A DNA stretch of 64,000 nt from NCBI GenBank assembly GCA_963205195.1, contig CAUJHR010000011.1, forward strand, positions 191,116-255,115, written 5' to 3'. This DNA is from Pseudomonadota bacterium (lineage in GTDB: Bacteria > Pseudomonadota > Alphaproteobacteria > Rickettsiales > SXRF01). The notes under the pieces were generated by a model. It did not search any database. It had not been told where the DNA came from and worked only from the letters and a program-made list of their open reading frames with translations. Positions 1-11,595 of this stretch are shown one piece after another. The position numbers were made by a program, and so were the translations under genes. Position 1 is the stretch's first letter; every line of letters starts with the position of its first letter.

Positions 1-1
1 G

Positions 2-286
2 GGGGATAATAATGCCTGGATAGCAATGAAATCAGGCTCAGGCATATTAAATACAGTAACCAGGCAGATGGAGCTGTTAAAAGGAGTTGAGATTTTTTAT
101 GAAGGAGGCTACCAGTTCCGCACCGATCATGCCCATGTCGATATTGGCAAAGGTTCGGCTACCGGAGACAGCCGTATAGAGGGGCAAGGCGGGGCCGGAA
201 CCATTGAGGCTAAGAGTTTTTCCATATTAGAGCGCGGAAATATTATAAATTTTAACGGTTCGGTAAGAATGTTGTTGTATCACTAA
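2..286 (+). CDS. lptC: LPS export ABC transporter periplasmic protein LptC, C-terminal part (5' truncated by window)
   Basis: Frame is open to the window edge (GDNNAWIAMKSGSG...); located directly upstream of lptA-lptB; LptC-like C-terminal beta-strand pattern. Confidence 0.75.
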   Translation, partial: GDNNAWIAMKSGSGILNTVTRQMELLKGVEIFYEGGYQFRTDHAHVDIGKGSATGDSRIEGQGGAGTIEAKSFSILERGNIINFNGSVRMLLYH

Positions 287-293
287 GGTTAAT

Positions 294-1016
294 ATGATGG
301 TTCATAAAGCTATAAAAGCATTAATGACAGTGGCTATTATTGGGGCGCTGCAGTTTACTTTTGCGCCTTATTCTTATGCCTCCGCAAGCGACCACAAAAA
401 AAATACCACTAAATCTGCCGCTAAAACAACGGCTAAAAAATCAGAAAAACCAGTTGCTAAAAAACCACCTGCAGGTGTTGGTAAATATAAAAGCAACGGC
501 CCTATAGAAATCACCTCTGATTCACTTCAGGTTTTACAGCAGGAGCATCAGGCAATTTTCACCGGGCATGTTCTGGCGGTTCAGGGTGATGTTCATATAA
601 AATCAGAAAAAATGACAGTGTTTTATAAAAATACCAATTCGGAAAACGATAAAGGAAAAGCATTAGCTAAAAAAGATAAATCAACGCCGGGTGATATTGT
701 CCCGGAAAAGAATGGCATTGAAAAGATCGTGGTAGAGCAAAAGGTGTTTTTAAGTACGCCAGAAGAAACAGCAAGCGGCGCGCACGGGCTTTATGATGTT
801 GTGAACCATAAAATATTTTTAAATGATAATGTGGTGCTTACTCGCGATAAAAATGTATTAAAGGGAGACAGGCTTGTTTATGATTTTGCAACCGGAAAGA
901 GCGAACTTAATGCGCCTGATGCTAGTATATCATCAAATGCTGGAAGTGCCGATAAGCCAAAACAGAGGGTAAAAGCATTATTTATCCCCGATAATAAAAA
1001 TCCAGAAAAGAAATAA
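294..1016 (+). CDS. lptA: LPS transport periplasmic protein LptA (OstA-like)
   Basis: Signal peptide, then [38 protein letters not shown] typical of the OstA/LptA fold; between lptC and lptB. Confidence 0.88.
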   Translation: MMVHKAIKALMTVAIIGALQFTFAPYSYASASDHKKNTTKSAAKTTAKKSEKPVAKKPPAGVGKYKSNGPIEITSDSLQVLQQEHQAIFTGHVLAVQGDVHIKSEKMTVFYKNTNSENDKGKALAKKDKSTPGDIVPEKNGIEKIVVEQKVFLSTPEETASGAHGLYDVVNHKIFLNDNVVLTRDKNVLKGDRLVYDFATGKSELNAPDASISSNAGSADKPKQRVKALFIPDNKNPEKK

Positions 1017-1027
1017 ATGGTTATTTT

Positions 1028-1843
1028 ATGCCAATATTAAAAGATACTAAAAATAATAAATCACAAACGCAATCTGCAAGCAGCGAAACAGAAACTAATA
1101 CACCACGTCTTGTTGCTACGCATGGCGGGCTTGTTGCCGAGCATATCGGTAAGCGCTACGCCGGAAGGCCGGTAGTACGTGATGTAAGCCTGCGTGTTCG
1201 CCGCGGCGAAGCTGTTGGACTTCTGGGGCCGAATGGCGCTGGTAAAACCACATGTTTTTATATGATAACGGGGCTGGTACGCCCGGATATGGGGAAAATC
1301 CTACTAGACGGCGAGGATATAACCCGCTTGCCTATGTATCGGCGTGCTCGCCAAGGTATTGGTTATCTGCCTCAGGAAGCTTCTATTTTCCGTGGCCTAA
1401 CTGTTGAGCAGAATATCCTATCGGTTCTTGAGATACATGAAAAGAACGCGGATTCAAGGCAGGCACAGCTTGATGAACTGCTGGCTGAATTTTCCATTAC
1501 CCATTTGCGCCTTGCACAGGGTATCACCCTTTCTGGCGGTGAGCGCCGCCGCGTAGAAATTGCACGTGCCTTAGCCAGCCATCCGTCATTCGTATTGCTC
1601 GACGAGCCTCTTGCGGGTATCGACCCTATTGCGGTTGATGAAGTGCGTAGCCTGGTGAAACATCTTAAAGACCGCGGCATTGGTGTTTTAATCACTGACC
1701 ATAATGTGCGCGAAACTTTGGATATTATAGACCGAGCATATATCATGCATGACGGTTGCGTACTTATGGAAGGCAGTCCGTCAGAGATAGTGAATAACGT
1801 TGATGTGCGCCGCGTTTATCTGGGTGAACGCTTTAGCCTTTAG
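1028..1843 (+). CDS. lptB: LPS export ABC transporter ATP-binding protein LptB
   Basis: Walker [10 protein letters not shown], signature LSGGERRR, Walker [14 protein letters not shown]. Confidence 0.95.
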   Translation: MPILKDTKNNKSQTQSASSETETNTPRLVATHGGLVAEHIGKRYAGRPVVRDVSLRVRRGEAVGLLGPNGAGKTTCFYMITGLVRPDMGKILLDGEDITRLPMYRRARQGIGYLPQEASIFRGLTVEQNILSVLEIHEKNADSRQAQLDELLAEFSITHLRLAQGITLSGGERRRVEIARALASHPSFVLLDEPLAGIDPIAVDEVRSLVKHLKDRGIGVLITDHNVRETLDIIDRAYIMHDGCVLMEGSPSEIVNNVDVRRVYLGERFSL

Positions 1844-1947
1844 CTACACATCGTCTCGGCTTCCTATTACACACTTAAAGCAAAACGCTATTGCAATCAC
1901 ATAACTTTTTGTTCGCGTTTTTTGAAATCTGCTATTAGTATAAAAAT

Positions 1948-3435
1948 ATGAATGCGCCCAAACTTGAACTCCGCCAGGGACAATCCCTGGTGATGACTCA
2001 GGCACTACAGCAATCGATAAAGCTGTTGCAGTGCAATTCTATTGAACTCCGCGAGTTTGTTGAGCAGGCATTAGAAGAAAACCCTTTTCTGGCACAGGAT
2101 GATTCTGAAGCAGGCGATACTTCTGAAGCAGCGCAGGAAACTCCCAGAACTTCTGAAAATGATGAACCGCGTGAGGCAGATTTCAGTAATGACGAAAGTT
2201 TTCCTTCCGATATGCAGGCCGATGAAAGCTGGGATGAAACCGCCAGCATAGACGCCGATTATATGCGTTATGAACACAGGTCTGGCGACCATAGTGCAGA
2301 TTATGATGGTGATGATACGTGTGGCATTGAAGATAACCCATCGTCTGGCGTTTCATTGCGTGAACATTTGCTTTACCAGTTGCATATGGATGTTCAGGAT
2401 TCCGCAAAACGTATCATCGGCGCTCAGCTTATAGATATGGTAGATGATGCAGGGTATATAAAAGATGACCTTGCGCCGCTTTGTGAAATGTTTGGTGTGG
2501 AAATGCCGGAGATCGAAGAAACTCTTGCGCTGCTGCAAAATTTTGATCCGGTTGGAATTTGTGCACGCAGCTTAAGTGATTGCCTGAGCCTGCAACTGCG
2601 CGAAAAAAACCGGCTCGACCCGGCCATGCAGAAACTCCTTGCTAATTTGAACCTGCTGGGTGATGCCCGTTTCGATGAGTTGCAAAAAAAATGTGGGGTA
2701 GACAAGGAAGACCTGCGCCAGATGATAGCAGAAATTCGCGAGCTTAACCCTAAGCCCGGAAGCGGCTTTACACATGAAATATCGCAAACACTGGAGCCGG
2801 ATATTTTTGTACGCCGTTTAAATGACGGCAACTGGCATGTCGAACTCAATATGGGTAATTTCCCCAAAGTCATGGTGAATAAACGCTTTTATAAAAAAGT
2901 GACCAGTGAAACCCGTAATAAAAAAGACAAGGATTATTTAAGCGAGCAATTCGGAACTGCTAACTGGCTTGTGAGGGCTTTGGAGCAACGCGCCCAGACC
3001 ATGTTGAAAGTGGCAAGCGAGCTGGTGAAGCAGCAGGATGCTTTTTTCCGCCTCGGCGTTCGTTATATGAAACCTATGACCCTTAAGGATATAGCTGCTG
3101 CAACCGGATACCACGAAAGCACGATCTCGCGGGTTACAAACGGCAAATACCTGCTCTGCCCACGCGGGACTTTTGAACTTAAATATTTTTTTACATCTGC
3201 CCTCGCCCGTATCCAAGGCGGCGGCGAGGATGTTTCCAGCCAGGCGGTCAAGCATTTCATCGCTGAAATGATACTTAAAGAAACACCGGATAAAATACTG
3301 CTTGATGATGATATTGTGGAATTGCTAAAAGAGCGCAATATAACTGTTGCCCGGCGCACTGTAGCCAAATACCGTGAGGCAATGGGTATAGCCTCCTCGC
3401 CAAAACGCAAGCGCGAGAAGCAGGGCGCTCTGTAA
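1948..3435 (+). CDS. rpoN: RNA polymerase sigma-54 factor RpoN
   Basis: N-terminal LRQGQSLVMTQALQQSIKLLQ and C-terminal RpoN box variant ARRTVAKYREAMGI. Confidence 0.96.
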   Translation: MNAPKLELRQGQSLVMTQALQQSIKLLQCNSIELREFVEQALEENPFLAQDDSEAGDTSEAAQETPRTSENDEPREADFSNDESFPSDMQADESWDETASIDADYMRYEHRSGDHSADYDGDDTCGIEDNPSSGVSLREHLLYQLHMDVQDSAKRIIGAQLIDMVDDAGYIKDDLAPLCEMFGVEMPEIEETLALLQNFDPVGICARSLSDCLSLQLREKNRLDPAMQKLLANLNLLGDARFDELQKKCGVDKEDLRQMIAEIRELNPKPGSGFTHEISQTLEPDIFVRRLNDGNWHVELNMGNFPKVMVNKRFYKKVTSETRNKKDKDYLSEQFGTANWLVRALEQRAQTMLKVASELVKQQDAFFRLGVRYMKPMTLKDIAAATGYHESTISRVTNGKYLLCPRGTFELKYFFTSALARIQGGGEDVSSQAVKHFIAEMILKETPDKILLDDDIVELLKERNITVARRTVAKYREAMGIASSPKRKREKQGAL

Positions 3436-3473
3436 TTATATATTAATAACAGATGGTTATGCAATTAGCCAAA

Positions 3474-3502
3474 CTGTAATAATACTTTCATCCAAGCTTC
3501 AC
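3474..3502 (+). promoter_or_regulatory. Putative Pho-box-like array: three half-sites at 11-bp period (CTGTAAT-aata-CTTTCAT-ccaa-GCTTCAC)
   Basis: Direct repeats 7+4 nt resembling CTGTCAT-N4-CTGTMAY, upstream of ORF 3536. Confidence 0.4.
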
Positions 3503-3535
3503 ACAATTTTTTGCAGGTTTTGTTATATTGCTATT

Positions 3536-3913
3536 ATGAAACAAATATACCCTGATAACAAAACGGATAATTACCATGTTAACGAAATAGTCGTTGATGG
3601 TTTGGTCGTGCCCCAACATGTAATTATTGAACTTAAAAAAAATAATTTATCAGTGCATAATTTTAATAAAGGTGAATTAGAAGATATTATTAAAGCCTGT
3701 GCTGTTGATGGTAATCTGGTAGACGATCATGAAGGCGGTACATTGCGCGACAAAATGGTATTAACCGAATCAGAGCGCAGGCAACAAAGAAATAAAAAAA
3801 GCTGGGTGGAAAGATGCTGCCCGGAGAACCATGATTGTGAAGAACACCGGGAAAAAATTGAAAAAGAACGTAAAGCTAGAAAAACAGGTCACCATCTAGT
3901 GGAAAGCTGCTAA
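3536..3913 (+). CDS. Hypothetical protein, 125 aa, His/Cys-rich segment CCPENHDCEEH
   Basis: Only substantial ORF in the interval; AT-rich upstream region with regulatory-like repeats. Confidence 0.6.
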   Translation: MKQIYPDNKTDNYHVNEIVVDGLVVPQHVIIELKKNNLSVHNFNKGELEDIIKACAVDGNLVDDHEGGTLRDKMVLTESERRQQRNKKSWVERCCPENHDCEEHREKIEKERKARKTGHHLVESC

Positions 3914-3917
3914 TTTA

Positions 3918-4262
3918 TTACTTTCCGGATTTTTTATCATTATCCAAAAATATAACTACTTCATCATTACCAGCGCGCCCCAGAATATTGCGTGATTGCT
4001 CGTCTAGAAGATCGAGGTCCAGGCTGCTAATGCTTAATTTCTGTACTTTCTTTTCAATTGATTCACGTTCTGATTTAATTTCAGCAATTTCAACATTAAG
4101 CGCATCCAGCTTGCTGCTTTCGCGCATAAGGGCAAAAACCCCTCTTTCGCCGCTGATTGTATGAAAACCTAGATAAAATAAAATAAGAACACAGAAAAGC
4201 GAACCAATAGCACGCCTTTGCATAGGTTGACGGAAATCAGAATTGCTAGCGTATCTGCTCAT
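3918..4262 (-). CDS. ftsB: Septum formation initiator family protein (FtsB/DivIC-like)
   Basis: N-terminal TM segment plus coiled coil, adjacent to eno as in other proteobacteria. Confidence 0.75.
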   Translation of the reverse strand: MSRYASNSDFRQPMQRRAIGSLFCVLILFYLGFHTISGERGVFALMRESSKLDALNVEIAEIKSERESIEKKVQKLSISSLDLDLLDEQSRNILGRAGNDEVVIFLDNDKKSGK

Positions 4263-4346
4263 ATGGCCTTTTAGAAAATAATCACAAGGAATATAATGAA
4301 TTTTTCCTGTTCTGGAAAGAAAATAATGAGGTATTTACAGTAATTC

Positions 4347-5684
<1,338 letters not shown>

Positions 5685-5779
5685 TTACTTAATGCAGTTT
5701 TATAATTTCTAGTATTTTGGCGGTTTATATAGTATAATGCTAAGTGACTGGCTAAAATACCTTATGTACGGAGGGTTTT

Positions 5780-6208
5780 ATGGATGGTGCAAAAACCAAG
5801 CAAAAACAAGCAGTAACAGAGGATAATACAGCGCTTCTTGAAAAATCACTGCTTGTGCTGGAAGATGTCTGCCAGCGCTTATTGGTCACCAGCTTCGCCG
5901 AGCGTGACGATTCCGACAGAATGTATTGGCAGCAGCGCTTCAAAAACATAGTAACCCATGTTTCCCTGGCACTCGCGGAAGTTCGCGGCCCACGGGTTTT
6001 TCACCAGCATTACCGACATGATGAAAATGATAGCAGTATTATGCTCCCGGTTCTTGAAGATCCATATGAAATGCTTGCCCATGCCTGCGAAAATGCTTTG
6101 GAAGAATCAAGCCGCAAACTCACTGGTGTGCATGATGCTGATTTGATAGCGGCTCAACGCAGGCTGGAAAAAGCCCTTAATAATTTTTTGCACAATTATA
6201 ACAGGTAA
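5780..6208 (+). CDS. Hypothetical helical protein, 142 aa
   Basis: ORF with upstream ggaggg SD in the gap between eno and tadC. Confidence 0.6.
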   Translation: MDGAKTKQKQAVTEDNTALLEKSLLVLEDVCQRLLVTSFAERDDSDRMYWQQRFKNIVTHVSLALAEVRGPRVFHQHYRHDENDSSIMLPVLEDPYEMLAHACENALEESSRKLTGVHDADLIAAQRRLEKALNNFLHNYNR

Positions 6209-6210
6209 TA

Positions 6211-7242
6211 TTATTTTTGCTGCTGGCTGCTTTGGGTAGCAAAGTTTTTCTTGGCGCTTATAACTGCCGGTGCCATTATTATTATAAATACCGTGGGCAG
6301 GATAAATAATATCATTGGCAGTGTCATCATTGCCGGAAGCCTTGCGGCCTTATTTTCAGCGCGCAGCATCCTTGCATGACGGAATTCAGATGACAGTACC
6401 CTTAAAGCCTGTGCTATTGGAGTGCCGTATTTTTCAGTCTGTATAAGTACAGTTACTATTCCGCGCACTTCTTTCAGGTCGCAACGGTCTGCAAGATTAT
6501 ATAAAGCCTTATTGCGGTCAGGATAAAAGCTGATTTCTATTGATGTGAGTGCCAGCTCTTCGGCAATTTCAGGATATGCTGTGCCAAGCTCGCGGGATAC
6601 GCGGTCCATAGCAGCAGGAACGCTTAAACCAGCCTCGGCGCAGACTGTCATCAGGTCAAGTGTATCGGAAAGACCGCGCTGGATGGCTATGTAACGCTTT
6701 TTACGGATGCGTTTAAGCACCATCCAAGGGAGTTTAAGCCCCATATATAGGCCAAGCACCGGCCATATATAATTCATCATTTTTGCGTTAAAACTGGCAG
6801 GATTGGTAAACTGCATTGCAGCCAGCCCTATACCTCCTAAAATGAATGGTAAAACCAGCGTAAAAAAAGCAAATATTGAAAGCGCGTCTTTGGAGCGGAA
6901 GCCCGCCTGCACCAGCATAGCCTCACTTTGTTCCAATTCCAGCTTTTTAACCAAGTGGAATTTCATGGAAACCATACGCATGAAATTTATGCTGCCTTCA
7001 GGCTTTTTACGTTTTTTGGTAGCAAGCAGCCCGCTATAAAGCTCCTTACGCCTCTCATGTATAGCCTTTATACGATGGGACATTTTATTGCTTTTCTTGC
7101 CCAGCATATTACGAAATACAATAATACATACCACAACCAGAACACAGCTTATGCCAACGTAAAACATATTTACGCTAATAAAATGCGGCAAATTATGCTT
7201 GAGGAACGTTGTTATCGGATCTGCTTTCTGGATCGTTGCCAT
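6211..7242 (-). CDS. tadC: Tad pilus assembly protein TadC (type II secretion system F family)
   Basis: T2SSF domain (LSDTLDLMTVCAEAGLSVPAAM); start chosen at MATIQKADP. Confidence 0.9.
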   Translation of the reverse strand: MATIQKADPITTFLKHNLPHFISVNMFYVGISCVLVVVCIIVFRNMLGKKSNKMSHRIKAIHERRKELYSGLLATKKRKKPEGSINFMRMVSMKFHLVKKLELEQSEAMLVQAGFRSKDALSIFAFFTLVLPFILGGIGLAAMQFTNPASFNAKMMNYIWPVLGLYMGLKLPWMVLKRIRKKRYIAIQRGLSDTLDLMTVCAEAGLSVPAAMDRVSRELGTAYPEIAEELALTSIEISFYPDRNKALYNLADRCDLKEVRGIVTVLIQTEKYGTPIAQALRVLSSEFRHARMLRAENKAARLPAMMTLPMILFILPTVFIIIMAPAVISAKKNFATQSSQQQK

Positions 7243-7244
7243 GG

Positions 7245-8210
7245 CTATATTTCGAACCTCGCCATGCGACGCATAGACCATATACCGAATGAGAGCATGC
7301 CAACGGCTACGGCCAGCGCCTGATTACCCCCCTCCTCGTCGATCAGCGGCAGAAGATATTTAGGACTTAATGCCATTACCGCCAATGCAACTATAAAAGG
7401 AAGCGAGCCTATTATAACAGCTGAAGCGCGTGCCTCAGATGTCAAGGCATGTATCTTCATTTTCATCATGAAGCGCGAACGCAAGACGTCTGACAGGTTA
7501 TTTAGTATTTCGGATAGATTCCCACCAGTTTCACGTTGCAATATGATGCTGGTGGTAAAAAAATAGAACTCGCGCAACTCAAGCCTTTTAGCTGTTTCCA
7601 TCAGGGCTTTTTCAAGTGGCACACCTAATTTCATTGTATTGGAAATATTTGTGAATACGCTTTTGATAGGTTCTGGCAATTCGGTTGATACCTGAACTAC
7701 AGATTCAGAAACAGGAAGCCCAGATCGTAACCCGCGTACAATAAGGTCAATTGCTTCAGGAAAACCGCGTAAAAAATCCTGAGCCTGTTTGTTGATCTTA
7801 CGCTTTAGCCATTTGAATGGCGCCCATACACCGAATATTATAGCAGTGGGAATTGCCAGCAGTATGGATTTCTTAAGCAGCAATGTTATTATAGCTATAA
7901 TGATTACCACAGAGATAGCCCGGCGCATTATATACTGCTTCGGCGTCATTTTTACCCCGGCATTTTCAAGCAATATAGCTATTTTCTTGGAGTCTGGCAG
8001 AGGCTTTAAAAGCATGGATGAAAAGCCGGTATTTTCAGTTTTTTTCCGGCGCAGTGACATTTCCTGAATAGTTTTAGGACCGCTTGTATTTTTGCGCTGC
8101 TTGATGCGGTCTACACGCCTTTTTAAATCACGTGCATCTTTTATTCTCTGGGCTGATGCCAGTAATACCAATATCATTATACCAATGAAAATCATTACTT
8201 TTGTAAGCAT
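7245..8210 (-). CDS. tadB: Tad pilus assembly protein TadB (type II secretion system F family)
   Basis: T2SSF domain (FPEAIDLIVRGLRSGLPVSESVVQV), order cpaF-tadB-tadC. Confidence 0.9.
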   Translation of the reverse strand: MLTKVMIFIGIMILVLLASAQRIKDARDLKRRVDRIKQRKNTSGPKTIQEMSLRRKKTENTGFSSMLLKPLPDSKKIAILLENAGVKMTPKQYIMRRAISVVIIIAIITLLLKKSILLAIPTAIIFGVWAPFKWLKRKINKQAQDFLRGFPEAIDLIVRGLRSGLPVSESVVQVSTELPEPIKSVFTNISNTMKLGVPLEKALMETAKRLELREFYFFTTSIILQRETGGNLSEILNNLSDVLRSRFMMKMKIHALTSEARASAVIIGSLPFIVALAVMALSPKYLLPLIDEEGGNQALAVAVGMLSFGIWSMRRMARFEI

Positions 8211-8214
8211 TGAT

Positions 8215-9696
8215 TTACTCCGGCTCTGCGGTCATCGCTTCGATAAGCTGCTTTTCCAATCCAAAATATGCGGCCTGTTGAGTAAAGTTTGGCCTTATCC
8301 CGGTTGATCGGAATTGCCCTACAAGACGACCATTCTCATCTTCACCTTCAAATTCAAAAGTATATAGGTCCTGCGTGACTATAACATCACCTTCCATCCC
8401 GATAATTTCGGTGACATGGGTAACGCGCCTGCCGCCATCACGCATACGGCTTATCTGTACTATCAGATTTACCGCACCTGCAATCTGGGTACGTACTGCC
8501 TTGCTGGTAAGGTTCGCTCCAGCCATGCCTATCAAATTTTCCATACGTGTAAGCGCTTCGCGAGGGGTATTGGCATGCAGTGTTCCCATTGAGCCATCGT
8601 GCCCGGTATTCATAGCTTGCAAAAGGTCGAATGCCTCGCCGCCACGTACCTCACCAAGTATAATTCTGTCAGGGCGCATACGCAGGGCGTTTTTAACGAG
8701 GTCACGCATGGTGATTTCCCCATCACCTTCCAGATTAGCAATGCGCGTTTCCAGAGGCACTACATGCGGCTGTTGCAATTGAAGCTCTGCAGCATCTTCA
8801 ATAGTAACAATGCGCTCACCGTTGCTTATCATACGCGAAAGAGCATTAAGCATGGTGGTTTTGCCCGAACCTGTACCGCCGGAAATAATAATATTGAGGC
8901 GTATCGCCCCGCATATTTTAAGGAGCTTGCACAGGTTGGGCGAAATACTTTTGGTATCTATCATTTTATCAAGGGTAATTTTCTTTTGGGAAAATTTACG
9001 TATCGAGATGGAAGTCCCGCGTATGGCCAGAGGTTGTGCTATAACGTTTACGCGGCTTCCGTCAGGTAGGCGTGCATCGCATATCGGGCTGGATTCATCC
9101 ACACGCCTGCCAACTCCCGTAACTATACGGGTTGCGATAGACATTACATGCGCGTTATCGCGGAACTTAACATCGGTAAGTTCGAGCTTGCCCTTTCGCT
9201 CTACATATATCTGATAAGGCCCGTTTACCATTATATCGGTCACAAGTTCATCGCGCAGTAATGGTTCAAGTGGTCCAAACCCCAGCATGTCATCAACTAT
9301 CTGGCTGGCTAAGAGTTGCTGTTCTGCATAATTAAGTGGTAGCTTCTGCTCCATAACTATTTCGCCGATAAGCTCTATTATCTGGCGTTTTAATTCTTCA
9401 CGGGGTAATCGCGAGGAAGTGGTTATGTCTATCTGCTCAATAAGAAGGTTATATATTTTATCCTTGGTCGCGGCGAGGTCGTCTTCGATTTTACTTGGCG
9501 CAGTTGGTGCGGCAAGGCTGCTTTCACTGGATCCGGCTAGCAGGTCTTTGCTTTCTGGTTTTTGTGCTGCCTGGGTTACTGGCTGCTGGCTTATTACCGG
9601 TGTCTGGGATGGGCTGGATACAGTTTCGCCACCCCCTGATATAACTGGTGGAGGCGGCAATGTACTTGATTCATTACTACCGCGCCTGCCAAACAT
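8215..9696 (-). CDS. cpaF: Tad/Flp pilus secretion ATPase CpaF (TadA)
   Basis: IISGGTGSGKTTMLNALSRMI, ALRMRPDRIILGEVRGGEAFDLLQAMNTGHDGSMGTLHAN. Confidence 0.95.
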   Translation of the reverse strand: MFGRRGSNESSTLPPPPVISGGGETVSSPSQTPVISQQPVTQAAQKPESKDLLAGSSESSLAAPTAPSKIEDDLAATKDKIYNLLIEQIDITTSSRLPREELKRQIIELIGEIVMEQKLPLNYAEQQLLASQIVDDMLGFGPLEPLLRDELVTDIMVNGPYQIYVERKGKLELTDVKFRDNAHVMSIATRIVTGVGRRVDESSPICDARLPDGSRVNVIAQPLAIRGTSISIRKFSQKKITLDKMIDTKSISPNLCKLLKICGAIRLNIIISGGTGSGKTTMLNALSRMISNGERIVTIEDAAELQLQQPHVVPLETRIANLEGDGEITMRDLVKNALRMRPDRIILGEVRGGEAFDLLQAMNTGHDGSMGTLHANTPREALTRMENLIGMAGANLTSKAVRTQIAGAVNLIVQISRMRDGGRRVTHVTEIIGMEGDVIVTQDLYTFEFEGEDENGRLVGQFRSTGIRPNFTQQAAYFGLEKQLIEAMTAEPE

Positions 9697-9697
9697 T

Positions 9698-10915
9698 TTA
9701 AGTGCCTTTTTTCTTTTTATTCATGAAACCGAGAAGTTTTTTATCTTTTGGTTCTTCATCAAGTGATAGCTTTGGAAGCAAATGTTTAGCCAATGAATAG
9801 ATTGGTTTTACAACAGCATTTTTTGCATTGGTTATCGATGGTATATCAATCCCTATATGCATGAATACATCAGGCGAATAAGAAATTTTCTCTACTATTT
9901 TAGTTGTAATTCCCTTTTCAAAATCCGCCAGGCTTATTTCATTTTTAGGTGCCATCCCTACACGGTTTATAATTACAAGAGGCGGTGCCATTTTATATGT
10001 GTCAACAACAAGGTCGCTAAGCCTTAGTGTATCACGCAAAGATGCCAGGTTTAATTCAGCTACTATTAAAATATGGTTTGCTTTTTTCAGGCACTCCCTG
10101 CCGAAATGCCCCATATGCGAAGGTATATCCAGTATTACAACTTCATATTTATTAGATAATTCTTTTAATAAGGCTTCCGCGGTATATTCACTTATATTTA
10201 TATTTTCTTTAAGCGGCTCTTCGGCGCTCAATACCCATAGATTCTTATGCGGATTGCTCATAACCCGGTCAATAAATAACTGATCGATCCTCTCAGGTTT
10301 TTCCAGTGCATCCCTAAGCCCGCGTGACGGCTCTAAGTCAAGGCTAAGTGATAATGTTCCCAAGTGAGGGTCAATATCCACCAGCGCAATTTTTTTATTT
10401 GAATATTCAGCAAGTATTCCACTAAGATTCAAAGCTATTGTTGAAGTTCCAACCCCGCCGCGTGCACCGACAACTGCAATTATCTTAGTTGGCTCGCTGA
10501 TAGCGGCAGGTGTAACCTGGGCTTCAATTGTTGATTTTTTATAAGCATTTTCCAGCATTTCCCTGGTTAGTGGTCGCAGGAGATAGCTAAATACCCCAAT
10601 ATCCATGAGCCAGCAGTAAAAACTGTATTCATTAACCGTGCCTGTAATAATGACCTTGGTTAGCGGGTCGCAAACATTGGCAAGATTATCTAATAAGGCC
10701 GGTGCAGTTTCAGCGGATGGAACTTCCACAAGCAGCAATACAGGTGATGCGTGGTCTTTAAAATATTCGGTGGCGGTTTCAATATCGCCTTGCATAACAC
10801 AGCTGTCGCTCCAACCTTGTGCAACCGCAAATTCCTTGATCTTATCCCTGTCACCGCCATCCTGTGCAAAGGCAAAAAACTTAGGTTTATTCGATATATC
10901 GTTTTTTTGTTCCAT
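9698..10915 (-). CDS. cpaE: Pilus assembly protein CpaE (ParA/MinD-like ATPase with receiver-like N-terminus)
   Basis: Deviant Walker A VGARGGVGTSTIALNL; position in tad operon. Confidence 0.9.
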   Translation of the reverse strand: MEQKNDISNKPKFFAFAQDGGDRDKIKEFAVAQGWSDSCVMQGDIETATEYFKDHASPVLLLVEVPSAETAPALLDNLANVCDPLTKVIITGTVNEYSFYCWLMDIGVFSYLLRPLTREMLENAYKKSTIEAQVTPAAISEPTKIIAVVGARGGVGTSTIALNLSGILAEYSNKKIALVDIDPHLGTLSLSLDLEPSRGLRDALEKPERIDQLFIDRVMSNPHKNLWVLSAEEPLKENINISEYTAEALLKELSNKYEVVILDIPSHMGHFGRECLKKANHILIVAELNLASLRDTLRLSDLVVDTYKMAPPLVIINRVGMAPKNEISLADFEKGITTKIVEKISYSPDVFMHIGIDIPSITNAKNAVVKPIYSLAKHLLPKLSLDEEPKDKKLLGFMNKKKKGT

Positions 10916-10935
10916 AATAAATAAGCTTCATGCCG

Positions 10936-11592
10936 CTATTGGCCGGTTATAGATGTTGACGATCCAGAAGGAGTTGCGCCGATGCGGTAATCAAGTATAG
11001 CTTTTGCACCACGTTCGCTTGGCGATTCATTCGATGATTTACCACGCTCCAGATCACGCGGGTCATCTATCATCATTCCAAAATTTGTTTTTGTCGCACA
11101 GCCGAAATTTGCAGGAAGGGAATTACTATAGGTTGTTACAGGCGACATTTTCCAATCCGGGCAATCAGGTGGAATCACTGCTGCATAAGCAATGTCTATG
11201 ACTATTTTATCGTGTGGAAGCCCTGCTTGGGTGAAGAATTCAGGCTTTGTAGTGAATCCAGCTTTGGCTAACAAATCATGTACGTATTTCATACGCTCTG
11301 TTTTCTGATTCATACTGGTTGTTGAACCAATATAAATTTTGCTGACTGCATGCGGATTTATATCGGCCAGTTCGCTATGCAGATTTGCGATTTTATCACT
11401 TGCTAGAGTGGTTTGTGAATTTTTAAACTGTAGACCAGTTTGGAAATGCCTGGTTTCAACCTTGTTCTCCCTAGGATGTGCAGCGTAATATTCCTGCGGG
11501 TCATGCCCCTGCAAATCATAAGTTGGGGAACAGGATACAAAAAGCGTTAAAGCTACGGCGCATAATAATGATTCTATTTTAAAGATCGCCAT
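10936..11592 (-). CDS. cpaD: CpaD family pilus assembly lipoprotein
   Basis: Lipobox LFVSCSPTYD, NFGCATKTNFGMMIDDPRDL typical of CpaD C-terminus. Confidence 0.88.
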   Translation of the reverse strand: MAIFKIESLLCAVALTLFVSCSPTYDLQGHDPQEYYAAHPRENKVETRHFQTGLQFKNSQTTLASDKIANLHSELADINPHAVSKIYIGSTTSMNQKTERMKYVHDLLAKAGFTTKPEFFTQAGLPHDKIVIDIAYAAVIPPDCPDWKMSPVTTYSNSLPANFGCATKTNFGMMIDDPRDLERGKSSNESPSERGAKAILDYRIGATPSGSSTSITGQ

Positions 11593-11595
11593 AAA

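Noticed and set aside
1372-1746. 124-aa minus-strand ORF inside lptB
   Set aside because: Shadow ORF fully antisense to a well-supported CDS; no SD or family signal
2424-2873. 149-aa minus-strand ORF inside rpoN
   Set aside because: Shadow ORF antisense to rpoN
8375-8782. 135-aa plus-strand ORF inside cpaF, with others at 8599 and 8810
   Set aside because: Antisense shadow ORFs of the conserved ATPase
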